Assembly: GCF_014197105.1 (NCBI RefSeq) | Contig: NZ_JACIEV010000001.1 | Coordinates: 186,001-250,000 of the forward strand | DNA from: Sphingomonas jinjuensis | Lineage (GTDB): Bacteria > Pseudomonadota > Alphaproteobacteria > Sphingomonadales > Sphingomonadaceae | Direction of reading: 5' to 3' | DNA length: 64,000 nucleotides | In this document: piece after piece, positions 50,461 to 58,243 of the stretch | Position numbering within the stretch: the stretch's first letter is position 1 | How the letters are laid out: every line of letters starts with the position of its first letter | Notes under the pieces: generated by a model | What the model saw: the letters and a program-made list of their open reading frames with translations, nothing else | Databases searched by the model: none | Told to the model about the DNA's origin: nothing | Program-made: the position numbers and the translations under genes

Positions 50461-52665
50461 ATGACCCCGTCGACCATCGCCTCATCAGCCGCCGCCGCCA
50501 TGCCGCCGACGCTGCTCAGCCCCGCCCCCGCCAAGGGCAGCGGCGGCGAGCCCGCGATGGCATTTACGTTGGATATTCCGTTCGTTAGCGCCGGCCCCGC
50601 GACACCGACCCTGATCGCCATGCCGATCGCCGCGCCTGCGGTGGCCCCGCCCGACGTCATCGCGCTGGCGTATCCCGGCTTGGCGGACGACCCCGCGCCG
50701 GACATGCTTGCCGCCACCGACGATGGCGAGCGGCACGATGATGCCGACACCGGCACGGATTTGCCGGTCAGCCCGGACGCTGCCCCGCTCGACCCCGCGC
50801 TCGCCTGGTTGGCGCTGGCCCCGTCGATCGTCGTGCCGGCCCCCGCCGTCGCCACGCCCGCGCCGCCGCCTGGCGACCGCGCCGCGGTCGTCGACCTTGC
50901 GGCGCGGACGGCCACCCCCGCGCCGCCTGGCGACCGCGCCACGATCGTCGACCTTGCGGCGCGGATTGCCATCCCCGCGCCGAGCGTCGCGCTGCCCTCT
51001 CCGCCAGCGCCCGAGACCAGTGACGTCGCCGCACCGGTCGCGCCGAGCGACGCCACCGGTAGCGAGACGATCGCCCGCGCCGTCGGCACGACCGCGCTGA
51101 CACCGCTCCCGGCGGTTACACCGGCACCCCCGACCGCGCCAAATGCCGCGGTTGCCGAAGCGGCTCACCCGTCCTCCACGACGCCTGCGCCGATCCAGCC
51201 TGTGACCACCCAGGCGGCGCCGCAGCCGCTCGCTGAGCCCGTCGCCACGCCGCAAGTCGGTCGCTCACAACCGCTTCCGATGCCAAAGGCACGCGACATC
51301 CAGACGGCGCAGGAAAGCCGGGCGCCGCGCACCGTCGCCGCATCCTCGCCCCAGGTCGCCGCCGCGCAAGCGCGCACCACCCCGGCAATTCCGGCGGTCG
51401 CGGTGCCGGTCCGCTTTCAGGCGACCGCCGACCAGCCGCTGGCCGACGTCCCCGCCGCCGCGCAGACCGCGCCAGCCGTCGTCACCCCCATCGTCGCGCT
51501 CGATGCCGCCGCTCCGCTCGTCGCCCAGCCGATCGCCGCTGCGCCGGTCACCGCGCCGGCCGAGGCCGTGACGCCCGGTCGCCCGGCCGACGCCACCATG
51601 CCGCCGACGCCGTCCGTCGATCGCGCCGCCACGGTCGAGCCGGTCATGGCGACCGTCCCTGCTCCCGTGACCGATGCGGCGCCCAGCCAGCCATCCGCCG
51701 CCGTCGTCCGCTTCGCCCCAGCCGCGCCGATCGTCGCCGCCGCCGCGCAGCCCGCAGCGGCAGCCCCCCGCGCGCCCGCGGCGCCGGTCATCGCGGCCGT
51801 CCAGCCCGCCACCTTCCTGCGCCCGACCACCCCCGCCTCGCCGCGCCCGACCATCGTCGCGCCGGACGAGCCCGCCGAAGCGACGACGACCGTTCCCGCC
51901 GAGGTGCAGCCTGCGTCTCCCCCCGCAACGCCGATCGCCACCCCCGCCGCGCGCGCCTTCGGCGCCGCGATCCACGCCGCCGCGATCCAGCGCAGCGAGC
52001 CGCAGCCGGTGCCGCTCGACACCCGCGCCACCGACGAGCCAGCGGCCGCGCCGCCGATCGCGGTCGATGCGCCCGCCGCCGGCGCAGCGCCGCCCGCCGC
52101 TGCGCCGATCGAGCAGCGCCCCGCCGCCGCGATCGCCCAGATCGTCCAGCCGCCGCTCGACGTCACCCAGCGCCAGTGGCCACACAACATGATCGCGCGG
52201 ATCGAGAGCCTGCGCGACATGGCCAACGCCGCCGACACCAGCATCCGCCTGATCCCCGACGCGCTCGGCCGGATCGACGTGTCGATGCGGACCGAGGGCG
52301 ACACCATTCACGTCGAATTCGCCGCCGAGCAGGCCGCGACCCGCCAGCTGCTGCAGGAAGCCGCACCGCGTCTTCACGCCGCCGCCGAGGATCGCGGGCT
52401 CAAGCTCGGCGACACCCGCGTCGCCACGGTCGCCGACAGCGCCACCCAGAACGGCACCGGTGGCCAGGCCGGCGGCAACAGCCAGAGCACTGGCAGCGGC
52501 AACAGCGCGCAGAGCGCCGGTGCCCAGCAGCAGCAGGCGCACAGCCAGCAGCAACAGCAGCAACAGCGCGAGGCCGCCCGCACCACTGCGAACCGCGCGC
52601 CCCGCGCCCCTGTTTCCACCACCGATAGCGACGCCGGCGACCAGGCCGGCGGTCGCATCGCCTGA
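50461..52665 (+). CDS. fliK: flagellar hook-length control protein FliK
   Basis: Secreted molecular ruler and export switch, 734 residues. Most of it is a low-complexity Ala/Pro/Thr/Val-rich region. The conserved FliK C-terminal domain is seen at about 570-660 (WPHNMIARIESLRDMAN, RLIPDALGRIDVSMRTEG, AAEQAATRQLLQEAAPRL). The end is Gln/Ser-rich (QQQQAHSQQQQQQQ). It is longer than the ~400 residues of enteric FliK. The repetitive DNA makes assembly errors possible, but the frame is open throughout. Confidence 0.9.
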   Translation: MTPSTIASSAAAAMPPTLLSPAPAKGSGGEPAMAFTLDIPFVSAGPATPTLIAMPIAAPAVAPPDVIALAYPGLADDPAPDMLAATDDGERHDDADTGTDLPVSPDAAPLDPALAWLALAPSIVVPAPAVATPAPPPGDRAAVVDLAARTATPAPPGDRATIVDLAARIAIPAPSVALPSPPAPETSDVAAPVAPSDATGSETIARAVGTTALTPLPAVTPAPPTAPNAAVAEAAHPSSTTPAPIQPVTTQAAPQPLAEPVATPQVGRSQPLPMPKARDIQTAQESRAPRTVAASSPQVAAAQARTTPAIPAVAVPVRFQATADQPLADVPAAAQTAPAVVTPIVALDAAAPLVAQPIAAAPVTAPAEAVTPGRPADATMPPTPSVDRAATVEPVMATVPAPVTDAAPSQPSAAVVRFAPAAPIVAAAAQPAAAAPRAPAAPVIAAVQPATFLRPTTPASPRPTIVAPDEPAEATTTVPAEVQPASPPATPIATPAARAFGAAIHAAAIQRSEPQPVPLDTRATDEPAAAPPIAVDAPAAGAAPPAAAPIEQRPAAAIAQIVQPPLDVTQRQWPHNMIARIESLRDMANAADTSIRLIPDALGRIDVSMRTEGDTIHVEFAAEQAATRQLLQEAAPRLHAAAEDRGLKLGDTRVATVADSATQNGTGGQAGGNSQSTGSGNSAQSAGAQQQQAHSQQQQQQQREAARTTANRAPRAPVSTTDSDAGDQAGGRIA

Positions 52666-52688
52666 CGACGCCCGAAAGGACTGACCCC

Positions 52689-53312
52689 ATGGCCGACAAG
52701 CCCGCCGAAGACGATGCCGCAGCCCCCAAGAAGAAGGGCAAGGGCAAGCTCATCATCATGATCGTCGCCCCGCTCGCCCTGCTGGGCGGCGGGGTCGGCG
52801 CCGGCATGTATGCCGCCAACGCCGGGCTGCTCGGCGGCGGCGGCCATACCCCCGAAAAGGAAGACCACGGACCCAAGCTGGTGCCCAAGGAGGAGCAGAA
52901 GCGCGCCGCCGCCGGCGGCGAGGGCGGCGAGGGCCATGGCGAAGGCGGTGGCGGCGGCGGCGAGCGCCCGCCATCGGGCGAGGGCGGCGACAAATACGCC
53001 TCCAACTATTACGAGATGGAGAAGGAGTTCACCTCCAACCTCAGCGATTCGATGCACTTCGTCCAGGTCGGCATCGCCGTGTCGACGCCGTACGACGACA
53101 CCGTCATCGAAAACGTCAAGACGAACGACATCGCGGTCCGTTCGGCGATCCTGATGACGCTCAGCGACACCACGGAAGACCAGGTTTTCTCGTCCGAGGG
53201 GAAGCAGAAGATGGCCAAGCGGCTGACCGCGGCGATCAACGCCGTGCTCAAGCAAAAAGAGGGCTTTGGCGGGATCAGTAACGTTTACTTTACCAGTTTC
53301 GTTGTTCAGTGA
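52689..53312 (+). CDS. fliL: flagellar basal body protein FliL
   Basis: Stator-associated membrane protein, 207 residues. It has a Lys-rich cytoplasmic start (KKKGKGK), one transmembrane helix (LIIMIVAPLALLGGGVG), a Gly/Glu/His-rich linker, and the periplasmic FliL domain (YYEMEKEFTSNLSDSMHFVQ, VYFTSFVVQ end). The stop is one codon before the fliM start and in the same reading frame. Confidence 0.93.
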   Translation: MADKPAEDDAAAPKKKGKGKLIIMIVAPLALLGGGVGAGMYAANAGLLGGGGHTPEKEDHGPKLVPKEEQKRAAAGGEGGEGHGEGGGGGGERPPSGEGGDKYASNYYEMEKEFTSNLSDSMHFVQVGIAVSTPYDDTVIENVKTNDIAVRSAILMTLSDTTEDQVFSSEGKQKMAKRLTAAINAVLKQKEGFGGISNVYFTSFVVQ

Positions 53313-53315
53313 GGC

Positions 53316-54260
53316 ATGGTTAACGCCGAGGCAACGACCGAACGCCGCTCCCGCGACAGGGCGCCCGCCGCCCACGCGGAGGGGCTCGGCGCGGCCAAGC
53401 TGAATCCGTTCGGCGATCTTCACACGCTCCAGCACCTCTCGGCGCGGTTCGCCCGCGCGCTTCGGGGGGTGTTCGAGCCGCTGCTGCGCCAGGAGGTCCG
53501 CGCCTGGGCCGAGCCGCTCGTCGTCCAGCGCTTCGCCGACTATCGGTCCGAACGCGGCGACGCGCTGACCGGCTGGATGCCGTTCGGGATGGTGCCGGCC
53601 GCCGCCGGTGCGCAGGCGCTGTGCGTGCTCGATGGCCGTTTCGTGCTCGAGATGCTCGACCTGTTCTTCGGCGGCACCGGGGCGGCTCCTGCCGAGCTGC
53701 CGGCCGAATTCTCGCCCGCCGCCGAGGCGCTGGCGGGTCGGATCGGCGCCGTCCTCGCCACCCCGCTGCGCGCCGCATGGGAGCCGCTGACCCGGATCGA
53801 GTTCAGCCCCGGCCGCTGCGAATCGAGCGCCGCGATGCTGCCGATCGATGGCGACGACGCGATGATCGTCACTCGCTTCGGCATCGCCGCGGGCGACGGA
53901 TCGCCGGTGTTCCTCGACATCCTCTATCCCGTCGTCGGCCTGAAGCCGCATGGCGCGACGCTGACCGGCAAGGTGCTCGACAAGGCGGAGGCGGACCCCG
54001 CCTGGCGCACCGCGCTGACCCGGTCGGTGATGAACGTCCGCTTTCCCGTCCGCTCGGTGCTGGCCGAGCCGGTTGTGCCGCTGTCGCTGCTGGTCAACCT
54101 GAAGCCCGGCGACGTCATTCCCATTTCGATCGGCGGCGACGTGCCGGTGATGGTCGGTCGCGACCGTCTCGGCACCGGGACCGTCGGCACCTCGAACGGC
54201 TTTGCCGCCGTCCGCCTCACCGCCATCGCCCAGATCGACGACGAAGGACTTTCCGCATGA
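53316..54260 (+). CDS. fliM: flagellar motor switch protein FliM
   Basis: Rotor C-ring protein, 314 residues. The middle domain has the GGXG-type motif (LDLFFGGTG), and the C-terminus is the SpoA domain (VVPLSLLVNLKPGDVIPI). The N-terminal CheY-P-binding motif (LSQxEIDALL) is not visible; the first 25 residues are instead charged and Ala-rich. The start cannot be moved upstream because an in-frame TGA lies two codons before it. GAGG is only one base from the ATG, which is unusual. It overlaps fliN by four bases. Confidence 0.93.
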   Translation: MVNAEATTERRSRDRAPAAHAEGLGAAKLNPFGDLHTLQHLSARFARALRGVFEPLLRQEVRAWAEPLVVQRFADYRSERGDALTGWMPFGMVPAAAGAQALCVLDGRFVLEMLDLFFGGTGAAPAELPAEFSPAAEALAGRIGAVLATPLRAAWEPLTRIEFSPGRCESSAAMLPIDGDDAMIVTRFGIAAGDGSPVFLDILYPVVGLKPHGATLTGKVLDKAEADPAWRTALTRSVMNVRFPVRSVLAEPVVPLSLLVNLKPGDVIPISIGGDVPVMVGRDRLGTGTVGTSNGFAAVRLTAIAQIDDEGLSA

Positions 54261-54547
54261 ACGACATGACCGGCGGCTTCGCGGTCGATACCGCGGTGGC
54301 GGCCAACTTCCGGCTGCTCCAGGACGTCGACGTCAAGCTGACCGTCGAGATCGGCTCGACCCAGCTGACGCTGCGCGAACTGCTCGCGCTCGGCGAAAGC
54401 TCGGTGATCGAGCTCGATCGCCAGGCCAACGAGCTGCTCGACGTCTTCGTCAACGGCACGCTGATCGGCCGCGGCGAGGTGGTGACGGTCGGCGACCGCT
54501 TCGGCGTGCGCATGACCGAGCTCGTCAACCCCGACAAGCGCGGCTGA
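54257..54547 (+). CDS. fliN: flagellar motor switch protein FliN
   Basis: C-ring protein of 96 residues, mostly the SpoA domain (LQDVDVKLTVEIGSTQLTLR, ELLDVFVNGTLIGRGEVVTV, RFGVRMTELVNP). It has a short N-terminus, and the ATG overlaps the fliM stop. The longer frame upstream is a shadow of fliM. Confidence 0.95.
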   Translation: MNDMTGGFAVDTAVAANFRLLQDVDVKLTVEIGSTQLTLRELLALGESSVIELDRQANELLDVFVNGTLIGRGEVVTVGDRFGVRMTELVNPDKRG

Positions 54548-54556
54548 GGCGACACG

Positions 54557-54811
54557 ATGCTCTGGAGCTACATCCTCAAGCTGGTCATCCTCCTGCCGCT
54601 GGTCTGCGGCCTGATGATCGGCTGTCTCTATCTGTGGCGGAAGCTCGAGAGCCGCATGCCCGGCAAGCCGTCGACGCGGCTCGTCCAGGTCAAGGAAACG
54701 ATGATGATCTCGCCCGGCGTTCGCCTCGCCGTCCTCGATTTCGAGGGCAAGCGCCTGCTCGTCTCGGTCGCCCGCGGCGGCGTCACCCTCGTCGACAAGG
54801 TGGGCCAGTGA
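54557..54811 (+). CDS. fliO: flagellar biosynthesis protein FliO-like
   Basis: A small membrane protein of 84 residues with one N-terminal helix (YILKLVILLPLVCGLMIGC) and a short cytoplasmic domain (GVRLAVLDFEGKRLLVSVAR), matching FliO in size and place before fliP. The stop overlaps the GTG start of fliP. Confidence 0.82.
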   Translation: MLWSYILKLVILLPLVCGLMIGCLYLWRKLESRMPGKPSTRLVQVKETMMISPGVRLAVLDFEGKRLLVSVARGGVTLVDKVGQ

Positions 54812-55701
54812 GCATTTCCGTGACCCGCAAGGGCGCCGGCCCCGCGCTGATCCGCGACCGTGCCGCCATGAAGCCGCGCCGCACATCGGTGGTGAAGTGG
54901 CTGCTGATCGCGCTCGCCATCCTGCTCGCCGTCTCGGTCGCGATGCCCGCCTTCGCGCAGGCCGCGCCCGCCGCGCCGGCCGCCCCCGCGGCGCCGGGCG
55001 TCGGCGACGCGGTCGACCGCGCGCTCGGCCAGCTGAGCTCGGGCGCCGCATCGGGCGGCACCCAGTCGGCGCCGCTGTCGCTGTCGCTCCAGGTCCTCAT
55101 CATCATGGGCCTGCTGACGATCCTGCCGGGCATCCTGTTGATGATGACCAGCTTTACCCGGATCGTCATCGTTCTCGCGGTGCTGCGCCAGGCGCTCGGC
55201 CTTCAGCAGACGCCGCCCAACCAGGTGCTGATCGGCCTGGCGCTGTTCCTGTCGCTGTTCGTGATGGCGCCGACGATCAACCAGATGAATACTCAGGCGA
55301 TCCAGCCCTATGCCTCGGGCCAGCTCGCCGGCACGCAGATGATCGCCGCCGCCGGCGCGCCGCTGCACGACTTCATGACCAAGCAGACCCGCGTCAAGGA
55401 CGTGACGATGTTCGCGCAGATGGCCAAGTCGGGCCCCTATGCCAGCCCCAAGGACATTCCCTACGCCGTTCTGCTGCCCGCGTTCACGACGTCGGAGCTG
55501 AAGACCGCGTTCCAGATCGGCTTTCTGATCTTCCTGCCGTTCATCGTCATCGACCTCGTCGTCGCGACGGTGCTGATGAGCCTAGGCATGGCGATGCTGT
55601 CGCCGTCGATCATTTCGCTGCCATTCAAGCTGCTCCTGTTCGTCCTGGTCGACGGCTGGGCGCTGACGATGGGCAGCCTGGCGAACTCGTTCGCGACATA
55701 G
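54808..55701 (+). CDS. fliP: flagellar export gate protein FliP
   Basis: Export-gate core subunit, 297 residues. A basic N-terminus and signal peptide (WLLIALAILLAVSVAMPAFA) come first, then the FliP core (TSFTRIVIVLAVLRQALGLQ, PYAVLLPAFTTSELKTAFQI, VVATVLMSLGMAMLSP). GTG 54808 overlaps the fliO stop as GTGA and has AAGGTGG upstream; ATG 54868 is possible. A palindromic repeat follows before fliQ. Confidence 0.95.
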   Translation: MSISVTRKGAGPALIRDRAAMKPRRTSVVKWLLIALAILLAVSVAMPAFAQAAPAAPAAPAAPGVGDAVDRALGQLSSGAASGGTQSAPLSLSLQVLIIMGLLTILPGILLMMTSFTRIVIVLAVLRQALGLQQTPPNQVLIGLALFLSLFVMAPTINQMNTQAIQPYASGQLAGTQMIAAAGAPLHDFMTKQTRVKDVTMFAQMAKSGPYASPKDIPYAVLLPAFTTSELKTAFQIGFLIFLPFIVIDLVVATVLMSLGMAMLSPSIISLPFKLLLFVLVDGWALTMGSLANSFAT

Positions 55702-55720
55702 CGCCACCTACGCGCAAATC

Positions 55721-55790
55721 CCGTTCGCCCTGAGCTTGTCGAAGGGCGTGCCAAGACCCCGTGCTTCGACAAGCTCAGCACGAACGGAAG
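55721..55790. repeat. palindromic repeat between fliP and fliQ
   Basis: CCGTTCGCCCTGAGCTTGTC... pairs with ...GACAAGCTCAGCACGAACGG. The right edge CGAACGGAAG lies ten bases before the fliQ ATG and supplies the nearest purine-rich ribosome-binding site. It is the same element as at 28819-28884. Confidence 0.88.
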
Positions 55791-55799
55791 TTAAATCAG

Positions 55800-56069
55800 A
55801 TGGACGCCGATTACTTCCTGACCGTCGCCAACCAGACGATGTGGGTGCTCGCACTCGCCTCGGCGCCGATCCTGATCCCCGCGCTGCTCGCCGGCCTGAT
55901 CCTGGGCATGATCCAGGCCGCGACCTCGATCAACGAGCAGACGCTGTCGTTCGTCCCCAAGCTGGTCGTCGTCGCCTTCTCGATCCTGATCTTCGGCAGC
56001 CTGATCCTCGGGCTGCTCAGCGATTTCACGATCTCGATGTTCGACCGCATTCCGGACCTCGTAAAGTAA
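55800..56069 (+). CDS. fliQ: flagellar export gate protein FliQ
   Basis: Small two-helix export-gate protein, 89 residues (VANQTMWVLALASAPILIPA, INEQTLSFVPKLVVV). The ATG at 55800 gives the standard FliQ length; a longer frame to 55761 would begin in the palindromic repeat. It is followed by a structured spacer before fliR. Confidence 0.94.
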   Translation: MDADYFLTVANQTMWVLALASAPILIPALLAGLILGMIQAATSINEQTLSFVPKLVVVAFSILIFGSLILGLLSDFTISMFDRIPDLVK

Positions 56070-56120
56070 TGCGCAGCGCCAGCGCGGCCACGCCCGCGCG
56101 TCCTGTGCCAGCACGGCCGG

Positions 56121-56211
56121 CCTCGGCATTGCCGAGGTTCGACGACGCGGCTTTGCCGCGGCGTGGTGCAGGGCATTGCACGATGCCCGCCGCGGCGAAG
56201 CCGCCTCGTCG
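56121..56211. repeat. structured palindromic spacer between fliQ and fliR
   Basis: It contains CCTCGGCATTGCCGAGG (56121-56137) and a pair of inverted arms, GACGACGCGGCTTTGCCGCG (from 56141) and CGCGGCGAAGCCGCCTCGTC (to 56210), with two mismatches. The whole 214-base gap 56070-56283 has no recognisable coding content. Confidence 0.7.
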
Positions 56212-56283
56212 GACGGGTGCTTCGCCCCGCCGGCCGGGCGCGCCAGCGTGGCGCGCGGCGCGTGTGCACTCGCAGGCTGCGCC

Positions 56284-57057
56284 GTGCTAGGCTTCGGCCT
56301 CGCCATCGAACCGCAGCTGTGGGCACTCATCTTCGTGATGGTGCGCATCGGGGCGGCATTCATCGCCGCGCCGGTGTTCGGCGCGGTGACGATCCCGCTG
56401 CCGGTGCGCGTCGCGCTGACCGGATCGATCGGGCTGCTCGTCCTCGCCGCGCACCCGATCACGCCGCCCGCCCAGGTATTCGCGACCACGACCATCCTGT
56501 CGGTGGCGGCCGAAGCGCTGGTCGGCTTCTCGATCGGCTTCGTGCTCCAGGCCGCCTTCGCCGCGCCGCTGGTCGCCTCCGAAGTCATCGGCACCTCGAT
56601 GGGTATCGGCTTCGCCTCGACGATCGACCCGCAGAACGGCCGCTCCACCCCCGCGCTCGGCCAGTTCATGTCGGTGATGCTGACGCTGCTGTTCCTGTCG
56701 GTCGACGGCCACCTCGTCCTCGTCGACCTGCTGGTGCGCAGCTATGACACCATGCCGCCGGGCGCCGCCTGGCTGACCGCGGTGCAGCTGAAGAGCATCG
56801 CGCTGTTCGGCGGCTACATCTTCCTCGCCGGGCTGTTGCTGGCGCTGCCGGTGGGCTTCCTGCTGCTATGCCTCAACCTCGTCGTCGGCATGATGAGCCG
56901 CGCGGCGCCGGCGCTCAACCTGTTCTCGGTCGGCCTTCCCGCCAGCCTGGCGGTCGGCGTCATCGCGCTTGCCACCGCCTTCCCGGCGATGGGCGACTAT
57001 ATGCTCGTCATCATCCGCGAAAGCCTCGACGCGATCCAGACGCTGGTGACCGGCTGA
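56284..57057 (+). CDS. fliR: flagellar export gate protein FliR
   Basis: Export-gate membrane protein, about 257 residues. The core is seen as EPQLWALIFVMVRIGAAFIA, FGAVTIPLPVRVALTGSIGL, and NLVVGMMSRAAPALNLFSVG. GTG 56284 gives a start (VLGFGLAIEPQLW) of normal FliR length. The open frame to 56176 reads into the palindromic spacer and would add an odd Cys/Arg-rich leader. It overlaps flhB by one base (TGATG). Confidence 0.9.
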   Translation: MLGFGLAIEPQLWALIFVMVRIGAAFIAAPVFGAVTIPLPVRVALTGSIGLLVLAAHPITPPAQVFATTTILSVAAEALVGFSIGFVLQAAFAAPLVASEVIGTSMGIGFASTIDPQNGRSTPALGQFMSVMLTLLFLSVDGHLVLVDLLVRSYDTMPPGAAWLTAVQLKSIALFGGYIFLAGLLLALPVGFLLLCLNLVVGMMSRAAPALNLFSVGLPASLAVGVIALATAFPAMGDYMLVIIRESLDAIQTLVTG

Positions 57058-58187
57058 TGTCGGAGGGTGGCGACAAGACAGAAGCCCCGACAGCACGCCG
57101 CCGCGAAAAGGCGGCGGAAGACGGGTCGGTACTTCGCTCCAGGGATTTCGGCACCGCGCTGGTGGTGGTCGCCGGCGTCGGCTGGCTGCTGATGTTCGGG
57201 CCGCAGCTGCTGGCCGCGTGCAAGGCGGTAATGGCCGCCAGCCTTCAGTTCGACCATGCCGATGTCGAGGATTTCTCACCCTTCCGCCCGCTCGCCGCGG
57301 CAGGGGGCAAGCTGATCGCGCCGCTCGCCTCGCTGTTCGGCATCACCATCGTCGCGACCGTCGTCGGCGCCGCGGGTCTCGGCAGCTTTCAGTTTAACGG
57401 CAAGCTGATGGCGCCCAAGTTCAGCCGCATCAACCCGGGCGCCGGGCTGAAGCGGATCGTCGGTACGCAGGGGTGGATCGAACTCGGCAAGTCGATGCTG
57501 AAGGTCGTGCTGCTCGGCGCGATCGGCGGCTGGATGCTGTGGAAGTCGACGCGCACCACGCTCGGCCTGTCGTCGGCCGACGTCGCCCAGTCGCTCGGCG
57601 TCGTCGGCGCCACCTTCAACGGCATCATGATCGCGATGGCGATGGGGCTGGTCGGCATCGCGCTGCTCGACGTGCCGCTGCAGATCTTCCAGCTGCTCCA
57701 GAAGCTGCGCATGACCAAGCAGGAGGTCCGCGACGAGCACAAGGAGAGCGAGGGCTCGCCCGAGGCGAAGGCGCATATCCGCCAGAAGCAGCGCGCGATG
57801 GCCAGCCGCCAGATCCGCTCGGCAGTCGCCGAATCGCACGTCATTCTCACCAACCCGACGCACTTCTCGGTCGCGCTGCGCTATGACCGCACCCGCGATC
57901 AGGTGCCCGTCGTCGTCGCCAAGGGTCGCGGCGCGACCGCGCTCGCGATCCGCGAACTCGCCGCCGAAACGGGGACGCCGATCCTCGAATATCCGATGCT
58001 CGCCCGCGCGGTCTATTACACCAGCAAGGAGGGCCAGGAGGTGCGCGACGACCTGTATCTCGCCATCGCCACCGTGCTCGCCTTCGTCTTCGGCCTCAAC
58101 CAGCAGCAGGGCGGCTCGCCGCCGCCGATCGACGTACCCGCCGGCGCCCGCTTCGACGAGAACGGCGTCAGCCTGTCGGTCGCTTGA
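57057..58187 (+). CDS. flhB: flagellar export switch protein FlhB
   Basis: Substrate-specificity switch of the export gate, 376 residues. It has the family N-terminus (GDKTEAPTARRREKAAEDG), four hydrophobic helices, and the autocleavage motif NPTH at residues 266-269. The basic linker (KLRMTKQEVRDEHKESEGSP) precedes it. Interaction with FliK at 50461 is expected to trigger the hook-to-filament change. Confidence 0.96.
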   Translation: MSEGGDKTEAPTARRREKAAEDGSVLRSRDFGTALVVVAGVGWLLMFGPQLLAACKAVMAASLQFDHADVEDFSPFRPLAAAGGKLIAPLASLFGITIVATVVGAAGLGSFQFNGKLMAPKFSRINPGAGLKRIVGTQGWIELGKSMLKVVLLGAIGGWMLWKSTRTTLGLSSADVAQSLGVVGATFNGIMIAMAMGLVGIALLDVPLQIFQLLQKLRMTKQEVRDEHKESEGSPEAKAHIRQKQRAMASRQIRSAVAESHVILTNPTHFSVALRYDRTRDQVPVVVAKGRGATALAIRELAAETGTPILEYPMLARAVYYTSKEGQEVRDDLYLAIATVLAFVFGLNQQQGGSPPPIDVPAGARFDENGVSLSVA

Positions 58188-58193
58188 AATGCC

Positions 58194-58222
58194 TAAATCC
58201 CGCCCGGCTTCGGCCGTTTTAA
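58194..58222 (+). promoter_or_regulatory. sigma-28-like promoter of fliD-fliS
   Basis: TAAA (58194-58197), a 15-base spacer, then GCCGTTTT (58213-58220), with GCCG fully matching GCCGATAA. It lies in the 56-base gap between flhB and fliD. Confidence 0.6.
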
Positions 58223-58243
58223 CCAGCAACGACGAGGGACGCG

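Noticed and set aside
50700..52640. Repetitive Ala/Pro/Gln-rich DNA as a possible tandem repeat or CRISPR-like array
   Set aside because: There is no regular repeat-spacer structure. It is the normal low-complexity middle and tail of FliK.
56176..56283. Extended N-terminus of FliR
   Set aside because: It reads through a palindromic spacer, is Cys/Arg-rich and makes FliR longer than the family norm.
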